A stretch of DNA of 46,216 nucleotides from Akkermansia muciniphila (GTDB taxonomy: Bacteria > Verrucomicrobiota > Verrucomicrobiia > Verrucomicrobiales > Akkermansiaceae). The position numbers and the translations under genes are program-made. Location: assembly GCA_945873305.1 (NCBI GenBank), contig CAMCCX010000012.1, positions 1 through 46,216 of the forward strand. Reading direction: 5' to 3'. The notes beneath the pieces are model-generated. The model was given only the letters and a program-made list of their open reading frames with translations, was not told the DNA's origin and searched no databases. Each line of letters begins with the position of its first letter. The stretch's first letter is position 1. This document shows, one piece after another, positions 15,831 through 24,535 of the stretch.

Positions 15831-17687
15831 ATGTACGATCGTAAAACCTGGGTCATCCTCGCCCTCTGCGGCGGCCTGCTCGCCGCCAACCTCTATTACT
15901 CCAGCAAAAACGCCGCCGCTCAAGCGCAGCTCCGCGCCCGTGAGGAAGCCCTGCAAAAGAGCCTCCCGCCCGCGACCGGCGAGCCTACGATCACCACCGC
16001 GGAACTCACCGTCGAGGCTCCCCCGCCGCCGACCGAGGAGGAAACCGTCGTGCTCGAAAACGAAGACGTCGCCTTCACCCTCACCAACATCGGTGGCGGC
16101 GTCAAATTCGCCGAGTTCAAGAAACAGTTCCAAGTCGGCAGCAAGAACGAACTCGTCCAAGCCAACCGTTACGGCATCGGCCCCATCGGCGGACTGGCAG
16201 GGGCTAACGAAACTTTGGAGAACGTCCCCTACGCCTACAAGTCCGACGAATCCGTGGCCGGCAAGAAAGCCGTCTTCATCGCCAAGCTGCCATCCGGGCT
16301 GATCGCGAAAAAGTCGTTCTCCCTGGAAGAGTCCGGCAAGGCGGGCTCCACCTACATGCTTCATTTCGAACTCAAACTCGAAAACTCGGCCGCCATCGCC
16401 ACCAACCTCGGCCAATGGAGCCTCTTCATGGGCGAGGCCTCCCCGCTCTATCAAGCCGAAGTCGGCCAGCAAACCGGATTCTTCTGGAGCGAAAACGGCG
16501 GCATCGATTTCAAGGACGGCTCCGGCTTCAAGGGCGGCATGCTCAGCTCCGCGAAGTCCGTCATGAGGAGCGACAGCACGAAGCCGGTGAAGTTCGCCGG
16601 CGTCACCAACCAGTTCTTCGCGACCGTCATCCGCCCGCTAGAACCCGCCATCACCAATGTCTGGGCGAAATCCACCCAAGTCAGCATCGCCGCCGGAGCG
16701 GCCACCGTGACCGCCGTCCACGCCGGACTCCAGCTTCCCTCGGTTTCCCTCAATCCCGGCCAACCGCTCACTCTCAATTACCTCGTCTTCATCGGCCCCA
16801 AGCACAACGCGATGCTCCAGAAAATGGACAGCGCCTGGGGCAACGGCTGGGGAGAGGTCATGCAATACGGCTGGTTCTGGTGGGTCTCCGGACCGCTTAA
16901 CTGGCTGCTCAACACCTTCCACAGCCTGCTGGACCAAGTCGCCAAAAACTGGTCGTGGGGCCTCGCCATCATCTTCCTGACCATCACCGTCCGCATCATC
17001 ATCTGGCCGCTCCACGCCAAGTCCACCCACACCATGAAGCGGATGGCCAAGCTCCAGCCGGAGATGCTCAAGATCAAAGAGAAGTATGCGGACGACCCTA
17101 ACAAGATCAACACCGAGACCATGGGGCTCTACCGGAAATTCGGGATCAACCCGCTCGGAGGCTGCCTGCCGATGTTCATCCAGATCCCGATTTTCTTCGG
17201 CTTCTACCGGATGCTCCAATACGCCGTCGAGCTCCGCGGCCAGGGCTTCCTGTGGGTGGACGACCTCTCGCAGCCGGACACGCTGATGCACATCTCCGGC
17301 GTGCCGATCAACATCCTCCCCGTCGTCATGGCGATTTCCAGCTTCCTGCAAATCAAAATGACGCCAAAGACCGGCGACGCCATGCAACAGAAGATCATCA
17401 TGTTCATGCCGTTCATGTTCTTCTTCTTCTGTTATAACTTCGCCTCCGCGCTCGCTCTCTATTGGACCACCCAGAACATCTTCTCCATCGGCCAGACTTG
17501 GTTGATGAACAAGGTGCCCGAGCCCGAGCTCAAGGCCCGCACCGGTGCCGACAAACAATCCTGGGTCCAACGCATGGCGGCCCGCCAAGCGGAAATGCAG
17601 AAGGCCCAAAAAGCCAAGAGCCAAGGCGGCATGCGCGACGTGACGCCGGATTCCAAGAAGAAGCGTCCGCCGCGGACCGGTGGTTGA
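15831..17687 (+). CDS. yidC: Membrane protein insertase YidC
   Basis: Inserts and folds inner-membrane proteins alone or with SecYEG. It has 618 residues, the long Gram-negative form: an N-terminal TM at about 6-22, a Pro/Glu-rich linker, a large periplasmic beta domain (about 75-330), then the conserved 60KD_IMP core with five TMs, including WGLAIIFLTITVRIIIWPLH, the conserved arginine in its first core helix, and the cytosolic hairpin KRMAKLQPEMLKIKEKYADD. The tail is basic (KKKRPPRTGG), as expected for ribosome contact. It ends 26 bases before the convergent nuoA end. Confidence 0.97.
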   Translation: MYDRKTWVILALCGGLLAANLYYSSKNAAAQAQLRAREEALQKSLPPATGEPTITTAELTVEAPPPPTEEETVVLENEDVAFTLTNIGGGVKFAEFKKQFQVGSKNELVQANRYGIGPIGGLAGANETLENVPYAYKSDESVAGKKAVFIAKLPSGLIAKKSFSLEESGKAGSTYMLHFELKLENSAAIATNLGQWSLFMGEASPLYQAEVGQQTGFFWSENGGIDFKDGSGFKGGMLSSAKSVMRSDSTKPVKFAGVTNQFFATVIRPLEPAITNVWAKSTQVSIAAGAATVTAVHAGLQLPSVSLNPGQPLTLNYLVFIGPKHNAMLQKMDSAWGNGWGEVMQYGWFWWVSGPLNWLLNTFHSLLDQVAKNWSWGLAIIFLTITVRIIIWPLHAKSTHTMKRMAKLQPEMLKIKEKYADDPNKINTETMGLYRKFGINPLGGCLPMFIQIPIFFGFYRMLQYAVELRGQGFLWVDDLSQPDTLMHISGVPINILPVVMAISSFLQIKMTPKTGDAMQQKIIMFMPFMFFFFCYNFASALALYWTTQNIFSIGQTWLMNKVPEPELKARTGADKQSWVQRMAARQAEMQKAQKAKSQGGMRDVTPDSKKKRPPRTGG

Positions 17688-17713
17688 ACGCGACCCGGAG
17701 CGCGGCGCGGAAA

Positions 17714-18118
17714 TCAATCGCTGTAAACCGTGAGCTTGGGTTTAGCGGGACCGCGCCAATTCAACAGACCCTTGCTCCAGGCCCAGAGCAGGCCTTCCGC
17801 GAGCAGGAGCAGGAAAAGCATGGCCACCAGAAACCCGCCGACCGGCAGTTTCAAGAAAGCCACGGCAAAGGGCAGCAGGAAGACGGTTTCCACGTCGAAC
17901 AGCAGGAACAATAGGCCGAACAGGTAGTATTGCGAATGAAACCGCGTCTGCCGCTCGGCGAGCGGGTTAACGCCGCATTCATAGAGCGCGTTCTTTTCCT
18001 TTCCGCGCTTGATCGGCGTGAAAAACGTCATCCACACCCGGGCGAGAACGAGCGAACCGATAGGCACCATCAGCGCCACGGCGAAGAAAACCAGAACCGG
18101 CAAATAGGGGTGATTCAT
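17714..18118 (-). CDS. nuoA: NADH-quinone oxidoreductase subunit A (isolated)
   Basis: Membrane subunit of respiratory complex I, 134 residues with three predicted TM helices (about 8-30, 65-88, 95-117). Seen: the quinone-pocket loop NALYECGVNPL with the conserved Cys, and FHSQYYLFGLLFLLFDVETVFLLP, diagnostic of NuoA/NdhC. The gene is not followed by nuoB in this window: downstream is the convergent yidC. It may be a detached subunit or a second copy. Confidence 0.93.
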   Translation of the reverse strand: MNHPYLPVLVFFAVALMVPIGSLVLARVWMTFFTPIKRGKEKNALYECGVNPLAERQTRFHSQYYLFGLLFLLFDVETVFLLPFAVAFLKLPVGGFLVAMLFLLLLAEGLLWAWSKGLLNWRGPAKPKLTVYSD

Positions 18119-18192
18119 GAGCTGTGAGTTCTAGAATTGGAAAATGACTTCCGGAAATCAGTCGGTCGAGGAGTTTCTTTGATTCCCCCCGG

Positions 18193-19185
18193 TCAGACTT
18201 TCCAGAGTTGCAGCACGCGCAGGTAGTTGGCGCGCTCGAAGACTGATGGATCGGGGCAATGGAGGTGGCTCATGCTGCCGCGCATTTCCTCGACGGATTT
18301 GTAGTCGTGCTCTTCCAACCAGCGACTCAACCCGGTGATGAGCGGGCCGATGTGCGACGGGCCGTATTTAAGCAGGCAGGAAACCACCTGCACGACGCTC
18401 GCTCCGCACATGATGGCCTTGATGATGTCCTCCACCGTCTGCACGCCGCCGCTAACGGCGATGTCGGCTTTCAAACGTCCGTGGAGGATCGCTGCCCAAC
18501 GCAGGCGCAATCGAAGTTCCGTGGAGTTTGACAGATCCAGGCGATGAGTCGCTTCAAGCTCCTCGATGTCGATGTCCGGCTGATAGAACCGGTTGAAAAG
18601 AACCACGCCGGATGCGCCGAGCGCTTCGAGTTGTTTGGCGAAATGGCCGGGCGACGAGAAGAACGGCGAGAGCTTCACCGCGACCGGGATGGTGACCGAG
18701 TTCTTGACGGCGGTGAGGATGTCGAGCGTGCGCTTTTCCACCGCGACTCCGGGTTCATCAGTGTCGGTGGCGATGTAATAGACGTTGAGCTCGAGCGCGT
18801 CCGCGCCGGCTTGTTCGATCAGATGGGCGTAATCGATCCAGCCGCCCATGCTCACGCCGTTGAGCGAGCCGATCACCGGGATGTCCACCGACTGTTTGAT
18901 GCGGGTGATCTGGTTCAGGTAGCGGTCCGGGCCGAGGCAGTAGTCCTCCATTTTCGGGAAATAGGAGACGGCCTCGGAGAACGATTCTGCCGGGTGCTCG
19001 GTGTGGGCGAATTCCGCGATCTGGTCGTTGGTGATCTGCTCCTCGAAAAGCGAGTGCATGACGATGGCGGCGGCCCCGGCGTCTTCGAGGCGGCGCACGT
19101 TGTCGAGCTTGTCAACCAGCGGCGAGGCACCGGGCATCACCGGGTTTTTCAAGGGCAGGCCGAGATAGGTGGTGGAGAGGTCCAT
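18193..19185 (-). CDS. Dihydroorotate-dehydrogenase-like FMN protein paired with PFOR
   Basis: TIM-barrel flavoprotein of 330 residues related to class 1 dihydroorotate dehydrogenase. Seen: LGLPLKNPVMPGASPL at the N terminus, VIGSLNGVSMGGW, the VAVKLSPFF strand, and SGGVQTVEDIIKAIMCGASVVQV, the C-terminal FMN-phosphate site. It lies 5 bases behind the pyruvate:ferredoxin oxidoreductase gene. Proteins of this type occur beside nifJ in several phyla, so it is unlikely to be the pyrimidine-pathway enzyme; a redox role linked to PFOR is an inference, and its substrate is unknown. Confidence 0.85.
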   Translation of the reverse strand: MDLSTTYLGLPLKNPVMPGASPLVDKLDNVRRLEDAGAAAIVMHSLFEEQITNDQIAEFAHTEHPAESFSEAVSYFPKMEDYCLGPDRYLNQITRIKQSVDIPVIGSLNGVSMGGWIDYAHLIEQAGADALELNVYYIATDTDEPGVAVEKRTLDILTAVKNSVTIPVAVKLSPFFSSPGHFAKQLEALGASGVVLFNRFYQPDIDIEELEATHRLDLSNSTELRLRLRWAAILHGRLKADIAVSGGVQTVEDIIKAIMCGASVVQVVSCLLKYGPSHIGPLITGLSRWLEEHDYKSVEEMRGSMSHLHCPDPSVFERANYLRVLQLWKV

Positions 19186-19190
19186 GTCGA

Positions 19191-22100
19191 TCAGGCGTTA
19201 GGAGTGGTGGTTTCGGGCTGCTTGGAGGCCGCCATTTGTTGATAGAGGGCGAAACGTTCCTTCACGGATTCGGCCGCCATTTGCTGAAGCATGGCGGAGC
19301 GTTCCGGGTTGATGCGTTCGAGCATCTGGAAGCGCGACTCGTTGCGGGTGAAGTCGGCGAGCGAGCTCTTCGGCGGCGCGGAGTCGAGTTTCATCGGGTT
19401 CTCCCCCCTATCGGCGCGGCGCGGATCAAAGCGGAACAGCGGCCAGTAACCGCAGGCAACGGCGCGCTTCTGTTGTTCGAGGCCCTGCGACAGGCTGTAG
19501 CCGTGGGCGACGCAGTGGCTGTAAGCGATGATTAGCGAGGGGCCGGGATAACTCTCCGCCTCGCGGAAAACGGTGACTGCGTGCGCGTCCTTCGCGCCGA
19601 GCGCGATGCGGGCGACGTAAACCGAGCCGTAGGTGGTGGCGATCAGGCCGAGGTCTTTTTTCGGCAGCGCCTTGCCGGCCATGCTGAATTTCGCGACCGC
19701 GCCGAGCGGCGTGGACTTGGATTGCTGACCGCCAGTGTTCGAGTAAACCTCGGTGTCGAGCACCAGAATGTTGACGTTTCTGCCAGTGGCGATGACGTGG
19801 TCGAGTCCGCCGAAACCGATGTCGTAGGCCCAGCCGTCGCCGCCGACGATCCAGACGCTCTTGTCCACGAGGTAGTCGGCAATCTGATGGAGCGTGCGGG
19901 CTTCCCGGCTGGTCTGGCCGCTCAAGGCCTGGCGCAGGGCGATGACGCGCTCGCGTTGTTGTTCGATTCCGGCTTCGGTCGATTGATCGGCGGCGGTGAT
20001 CGATGTAACCAGATCATCGCCTAACACGCCGGCTTGGCCGTGGAGTAGCAGTTCGGCGAAAGCCTTCGATTGGTCGAGGCTGGCGCGGAAGCCGAGGCCG
20101 AATTCGGCGTTATCCTCGAACAGCGAGTTCGCCCAGGCCGGGCCGCGACCGCAGGCATTCTTGGTGTAGGGCGTGGTGGGCAGGTTGCCGCCGTAGATCG
20201 ACGAGCAACCGGTGGCGTTGGCGATGAGCAGGCGGTCGCCGAAGAGCTGGGTGAGCAGTTTCAGATAGGGAGTCTCGCCGCAGCCGGCGCAGGCACCGGA
20301 GAACTCGAACAGCGGCTTCATGAACTGCGTGGTCTTCACGTCGTCGCGCAGCATTTCGCGGTCGGGGTCCGGCAGCTCGAGGAAGAAGGCGAAGTTCTCG
20401 CGTTCGGTTTCGCGCAGCGGGAGTTGCGGCACCATGTTGATGGCCTTGCGGCTCGGGTTGCTCTTGTCCTTGGCGGGGCAGACTTGCACGCAAAGCTGGC
20501 AGCCGGTGCAGTCCTCGGGCGCGACTTGCAGCGAGTAGAGCATGCCGGGATATTCGCGCGCCTTGAACTCGGTTGATTTGAAGGTGGCGGGCGCGTTGGT
20601 TAGACGGTCGGGAGTGAAAACCTTCGGCCGGATCGCGGCGTGCGGACAGACGATGGCGCACTTGTTGCACTGGATGCAGATGTCGGATTCCCAGACCGGG
20701 ATTTCCTCGGCGATGTTGCGCTTTTCCCACTGGGTGGTGCCGGTCGGCCAGACGCCATCGACCGGGAAGGCGCTAACGGGCAGCAGGTCGCCCTTGCCGC
20801 CGAGCATCAGCGCGGTGACGCGCTTGACGAAGTCCGGGGCGTTTTCCGGCACGATCGGATTCAGGCGGTGGGTCGAAGTCGGCGCGTCCGGATAGGTGAC
20901 CTGGATCAGGTTGGCGAGCGTGCTGTCCACTGCTTCGTAGTTGCGCTGGACCACGGCCTCGCCGCGTTTGCCATAGGTTTTCTGGATGGCGTATTTGATG
21001 GCGGCGATCGCCTCGTCCTTCGGCAAGACGCCGGAAATGGCGAAATAACACGTCTGCATGATCGTGTTGATGCGGCCGGGCATGCCGCAGTCGCGGGCGA
21101 CGGCGCTGGCGTCGATGGCGTAGAACGAGAGGTTTTTCAGGATGATTTGCTCCTGGATCTCGCGCGGCAGGTTCTTCCACGCGTCGTCGGAATTTCCGGG
21201 CGAGTTGAGCAGGAAAATGCCGCCGGGTTTGACGTAGTCGAGCACGTTGATCTGATGGAGCAGGTCGAAGCGGTGGCAGGCGACGAACTCCGCCTGGCGG
21301 ATCAGATAGGTCGAGCGGATCGGCGCGGGGCCGAAGCGCAGGTGCGAGACGGTCATCGCGCCGGCCTTCTTCGAGTCATAGACGAAGTAGCCTTGCGCGT
21401 AGTTGTCGGTGCCCTCGCCGATGATCTTGATGCTGTTTTTGTTCGCGCCGACGGTCCCGTCCGAGCCGAGGCCGAAGAAGACTGCTTGTTTCATGCCGGG
21501 CGGCACAACTTCGAACTCGGGATCGTAGTCGAGCGAAAGCCCGGTGACGTCGTCGTTGATGCCGAGCGTGAAAACGGGCTTTGGCGAGGGTTTCAAGAGC
21601 TCGTCAAACACCGCCTTGATCATGGCGGGCGTGAATTCCTTGGAGCCGAGACCATACCGGCCGCCGATCAGGCGGATGGCGTGCGTGTCCTTCAGCCAGC
21701 CCGCGCTGTCGGCCAGGCGGAGGGCGGCGGAGACGTCCAGATAGAGCGGCTCGCCGAGCGCGCCGGGTTCCTTGGTGCGGTCGAGCACGGCGATGGATTT
21801 CACCGACTTCGGCAGCACGGCTGCAAAATCCTCGACGGAGAACGGCCGATAGAGACGGACTTTGACGACGCCGGTTTTCTGGCCGTGCTCATTGAGCCAG
21901 CCGACGGTTTCCGCCACCGCCTCGCCGCCGGAGCCCATGATGACAATCACGCGATCCGCTTCCGGGTCGCCTTCGTAGTCGAACGGCTGATAGGCGCGAC
22001 CGGTCCTCGCCGCGAAGTCGGCCATCGCTTCTTTCACGAGGCGCGGAAGCTCGATGTAGTAGGGATTTCCCGCCTCGCGGGCTTGGAAGAAAGCGTCGGG

Positions 22101-22751
22101 ATTCTGAGCGGTGCCGCGGATCACCGGATGGTCCGGGGTGAGCGCGCGGTCGCGGTTCGCGGCGATGCTGTCCTCGTCGATCAAGGCGCGGAGGTCTTCA
22201 TCACTGATGAGCGAGATTTTAGAAACCTCGTGGGAAGTCCGGAAGCCGTCGAAGAAATGCAGGAACGGCACCCGCGAGCGGAGCGTCACCATTTGGGAGA
22301 TCACCGCGGTGTCCTGCGCTTCCTGCACCGACCCGCCGCAGAGCATGGCGAAGCCGGTTTGGCGGCAGGACATGACGTCCGAGTGATCGCCGAAAATACT
22401 CAACGCGTGCGTGGCCAGCGCGCGGGCGGTGACGTGCAGGCAGAAGGGAATCAGCTCGCCGGCGATTTTATACATGTTGGGAATCATCAACAGCAGCCCT
22501 TGCGAGGCGGTGAACGACGCACTCAGCGAACCGGCCTGCAACGCCCCGTGCAAGGCACCTGCCGCGCCGCCTTCCGACTGCATTTCCACCACGCTGGGAA
22601 CCGCGCCCCACAGGTTTTTCCTCCCCGCCGCCGACCATTCGTCTGCGAACTCGGCCATCGCGGAGGACGGCGTGATCGGGTAGATCGCGAAAAATTCGTT
22701 CAGGCGGTAGGCGACGGCGGCGACGGCTTCATTCGCGTCGAGCGTCCCCAT
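19191..22751 (-). CDS. nifJ: Pyruvate:ferredoxin (flavodoxin) oxidoreductase, single chain
   Basis: Oxidatively decarboxylates pyruvate to acetyl-CoA, CO2 and reduced ferredoxin. It has about 1186 residues with all domains on one chain: MGTLDANEAVAAVAYRLNE and FAIYPITPSSAMAEF at the N terminus; two ferredoxin-type [4Fe-4S] motifs near 690 (CIQCNKCAIVCPHA) and 750 (CTGCQLCVQVCPAK); a further CAGCGETPY cluster cysteine pair; and the thiamine-diphosphate site GDGWAYDIGFGG near 970, with SNTGGQQSKSTP. The frame is open 74 residues further upstream, but family homology starts at the chosen ATG; a GTG 12 codons upstream is an alternative. An oxygen-sensitive enzyme suggests at least transient anaerobic metabolism. 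Confidence 0.95.
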   Translation of the reverse strand: MGTLDANEAVAAVAYRLNEFFAIYPITPSSAMAEFADEWSAAGRKNLWGAVPSVVEMQSEGGAAGALHGALQAGSLSASFTASQGLLLMIPNMYKIAGELIPFCLHVTARALATHALSIFGDHSDVMSCRQTGFAMLCGGSVQEAQDTAVISQMVTLRSRVPFLHFFDGFRTSHEVSKISLISDEDLRALIDEDSIAANRDRALTPDHPVIRGTAQNPDAFFQAREAGNPYYIELPRLVKEAMADFAARTGRAYQPFDYEGDPEADRVIVIMGSGGEAVAETVGWLNEHGQKTGVVKVRLYRPFSVEDFAAVLPKSVKSIAVLDRTKEPGALGEPLYLDVSAALRLADSAGWLKDTHAIRLIGGRYGLGSKEFTPAMIKAVFDELLKPSPKPVFTLGINDDVTGLSLDYDPEFEVVPPGMKQAVFFGLGSDGTVGANKNSIKIIGEGTDNYAQGYFVYDSKKAGAMTVSHLRFGPAPIRSTYLIRQAEFVACHRFDLLHQINVLDYVKPGGIFLLNSPGNSDDAWKNLPREIQEQIILKNLSFYAIDASAVARDCGMPGRINTIMQTCYFAISGVLPKDEAIAAIKYAIQKTYGKRGEAVVQRNYEAVDSTLANLIQVTYPDAPTSTHRLNPIVPENAPDFVKRVTALMLGGKGDLLPVSAFPVDGVWPTGTTQWEKRNIAEEIPVWESDICIQCNKCAIVCPHAAIRPKVFTPDRLTNAPATFKSTEFKAREYPGMLYSLQVAPEDCTGCQLCVQVCPAKDKSNPSRKAINMVPQLPLRETERENFAFFLELPDPDREMLRDDVKTTQFMKPLFEFSGACAGCGETPYLKLLTQLFGDRLLIANATGCSSIYGGNLPTTPYTKNACGRGPAWANSLFEDNAEFGLGFRASLDQSKAFAELLLHGQAGVLGDDLVTSITAADQSTEAGIEQQRERVIALRQALSGQTSREARTLHQIADYLVDKSVWIVGGDGWAYDIGFGGLDHVIATGRNVNILVLDTEVYSNTGGQQSKSTPLGAVAKFSMAGKALPKKDLGLIATTYGSVYVARIALGAKDAHAVTVFREAESYPGPSLIIAYSHCVAHGYSLSQGLEQQKRAVACGYWPLFRFDPRRADRGENPMKLDSAPPKSSLADFTRNESRFQMLERINPERSAMLQQMAAESVKERFALYQQMAASKQPETTTPNA

Positions 22752-22871
22752 GGAAGAGTGAGATGTGGCATTCACGATGGCGATAAACACGCTCGGGAAC
22801 GGAAGGTCCACCCCTTGCAAAGTATGGAGTTGGAAAAAGCAATCGGCGCGGAAGAGGGAGCTGAAATGATG

Positions 22872-22900
22872 TTGAGATACCGGGCGTGTTGGCTTATAAA
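22872..22900 (+). promoter_or_regulatory. Candidate promoter for the site-2 protease gene, possibly leaderless
   Basis: TTGAGA at 22872-22877 and TATAAA at 22895-22900 with a 17-base spacer. The -10 box ends only 8 bases before the ATG at 22909, so transcription should start at or next to the start codon; no Shine-Dalgarno motif is present. Confidence 0.5.
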
Positions 22901-22908
22901 CGTTTCTT

Positions 22909-24012
22909 ATGAAATGGTCCCTGAAACTCGGCAGCGTCGCGGGCATCGGCGTGTATTTGCACTGGACCTTCATCCTGTTGATCGGCTGGATTTTCCTGGC
23001 CCATCTCGGCGCGGGAGAAACTCCCCGTCAGGCGATGGAGGGCGTGGGCTTTATTTTGGCGCTGTTCGGCTGCGTGGTGATGCATGAATTCGGGCATGCG
23101 CTCACGGCCAAACGCTACGGAGTGACGACGCGGGACATCACGCTGTTGCCCATCGGCGGTGTCGCGCGTTTGGAGCGGATTCCGGAAAAGCCGACGCAGG
23201 AATTCTGGGTGGCCATCGCCGGGCCGGCGGTGAACGCGGTCATCGCGGCGACGATTTACTCAGTCCTGTTACTCCAAGGCCGGACTCACGAACTGATGGA
23301 AGTCCAAGGCATGACCGACGGATTTCTGCCGCAGTTGATGTGGGTGAACCTGTTCATCGGCACTTTCAACCTGCTGCCGGCGTTTCCGATGGATGGAGGG
23401 CGGATCTTGCGCGCCTTGCTGGCCAGCCGGATGGGACGCCGCCGCGCGACCGCCATCGCGGCGAATATCGGCCAAATGATGGCGATCCTGCTGGGAGTCA
23501 TCGGATTTTTTCACAACCCGTTCCTGATCTTCATCGCGGTTTTCGTCTATCTGGGAGCGCAGGGCGAAGCGGCGCAAGTGGAGGCGGAGTCGGCGTTGGA
23601 GGGCCTGCAAGTGCGGGATGCCATGATGACGCGATTCCGGACCCTAGCTGCCCATGACTCGCTCGGCACGGCCGTGGAGGAACTTCTGGCAGGCTCACAA
23701 CAGGACTTTCCGGTTCTTGAAAGCGGCCAGGTGTTAGGCGTCCTGCGCCGCAACGACCTGGTCAAGGCGCTGATGGACGGGAACCGCGCAGCCGCCGTCG
23801 GCGACGTCATGTGGCGCGAGTGCAGCCCGGTCAATGACACGGACGTGCTGACGCCCACACTGGAATCCATGGGGAAAAACGAATGGACCACGCTGCCGGT
23901 CATGGGCGGCGGGCGGATCGTCGGCTTGCTGACTATGGAAAACATCGGCGAGTTGATCATGGTCAACGCCGCCCTCGCCGGTAAGGCGACCCGGGTCCGC
24001 CACGCAGGATGA
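22909..24012 (+). CDS. Site-2 protease family (M50) membrane metalloprotease with CBS pair
   Basis: Intramembrane zinc metalloprotease of 367 residues. Seen: about five TM segments in the first 215 residues, zinc motif HEFGH (His59, Glu60, His63), and LPAFPMDGGRILRA near 157-170 giving the third ligand Asp. Two CBS motifs follow (about 228-355), which in the SpoIVFB/Rv0364-like branch bind adenine nucleotides and regulate the protease. The gene starts divergently from nifJ with a strong promoter almost touching the ATG. Natural substrates are unknown. Confidence 0.93.
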   Translation: MKWSLKLGSVAGIGVYLHWTFILLIGWIFLAHLGAGETPRQAMEGVGFILALFGCVVMHEFGHALTAKRYGVTTRDITLLPIGGVARLERIPEKPTQEFWVAIAGPAVNAVIAATIYSVLLLQGRTHELMEVQGMTDGFLPQLMWVNLFIGTFNLLPAFPMDGGRILRALLASRMGRRRATAIAANIGQMMAILLGVIGFFHNPFLIFIAVFVYLGAQGEAAQVEAESALEGLQVRDAMMTRFRTLAAHDSLGTAVEELLAGSQQDFPVLESGQVLGVLRRNDLVKALMDGNRAAAVGDVMWRECSPVNDTDVLTPTLESMGKNEWTTLPVMGGGRIVGLLTMENIGELIMVNAALAGKATRVRHAG

Positions 24013-24018
24013 TCGATC

Positions 24019-24048
24019 TTTACAAGAAACCGTCACGGGTGATATAGA
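24019..24048 (+). promoter_or_regulatory. Candidate promoter for the universal stress protein gene
   Basis: TTTACA at 24019-24024 and TATAGA at 24043-24048 with an 18-base spacer. The -10 box ends 9 bases before the ATG at 24058, again implying a very short or absent leader. No Shine-Dalgarno motif is visible. Confidence 0.45.
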
Positions 24049-24057
24049 CAGAATGCC

Positions 24058-24507
24058 ATGAAAACCATCATCGTCGCAGTAGATTTTTCAAACGCCACGC
24101 CGCCAGTCACCCAAATCGCCATGGAGTTGGCGGAATCCTTCGGCGCGGACTTGCAGTTGTTCCACGTCGTCGAGCCGGAGCCCGGCTACGCCGCCTATGG
24201 ATTCACGCCGGGTGAATTCCCCGCGATGATTGAATTCCACGAAGAAGCCAAGCGGCGGGCCTCGCTCAAGCTGGAGGAACTCCTCGCCACGGTGCGCGCG
24301 CAAGTTCCTAACTCGACCTCCAAAATGGTGGAGGGCAGCCCGCTTCAGATGTTGCTAGATCACATCAAGCAAAGCGGCGCGGACTTCGTGGTGGTCGGAT
24401 CGCACGGTCACGGAGTGATCGCCTCGCTGCTGCTAGGCAGCGTCGCGGAAGGGATGGTCCGCAAGGCCAGCGTCCCGACTCTCATCGTGCCCGTCACCCG
24501 GGAGTAA
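24058..24507 (+). CDS. Universal stress protein (UspA family)
   Basis: Cytosolic nucleotide-binding stress protein of 149 residues. Seen: MKTIIVAVDFSNATPPV with the first-strand Asp that contacts ATP, and the C-terminal VVGSHGHGVIASLLLGSVAEGMVRKASVPTLIV region, which contains the G-2x-G-9x-G(S/T) ATP-binding pattern. It is therefore probably of the ATP-binding subclass. It lies 45 bases downstream of the M50 protease with its own candidate promoter and 28 bases upstream of the permease. Confidence 0.93.
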   Translation: MKTIIVAVDFSNATPPVTQIAMELAESFGADLQLFHVVEPEPGYAAYGFTPGEFPAMIEFHEEAKRRASLKLEELLATVRAQVPNSTSKMVEGSPLQMLLDHIKQSGADFVVVGSHGHGVIASLLLGSVAEGMVRKASVPTLIVPVTRE

Positions 24508-24535
24508 ACAGCTCACGCCAGCGCTGGCACCCCGA

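Noticed and set aside
22752-22973. N-terminal extension of nifJ by 74 residues
   Set aside because: It would overlap the promoter and start of the divergent protease gene; family homology starts at MGTLDANEA.
20640-23087. An 815-codon open frame on the plus strand
   Set aside because: It is antisense to nifJ, has the Arg/Val/Asp-rich composition of a shadow frame in G+C-rich DNA, and no recognisable domain.
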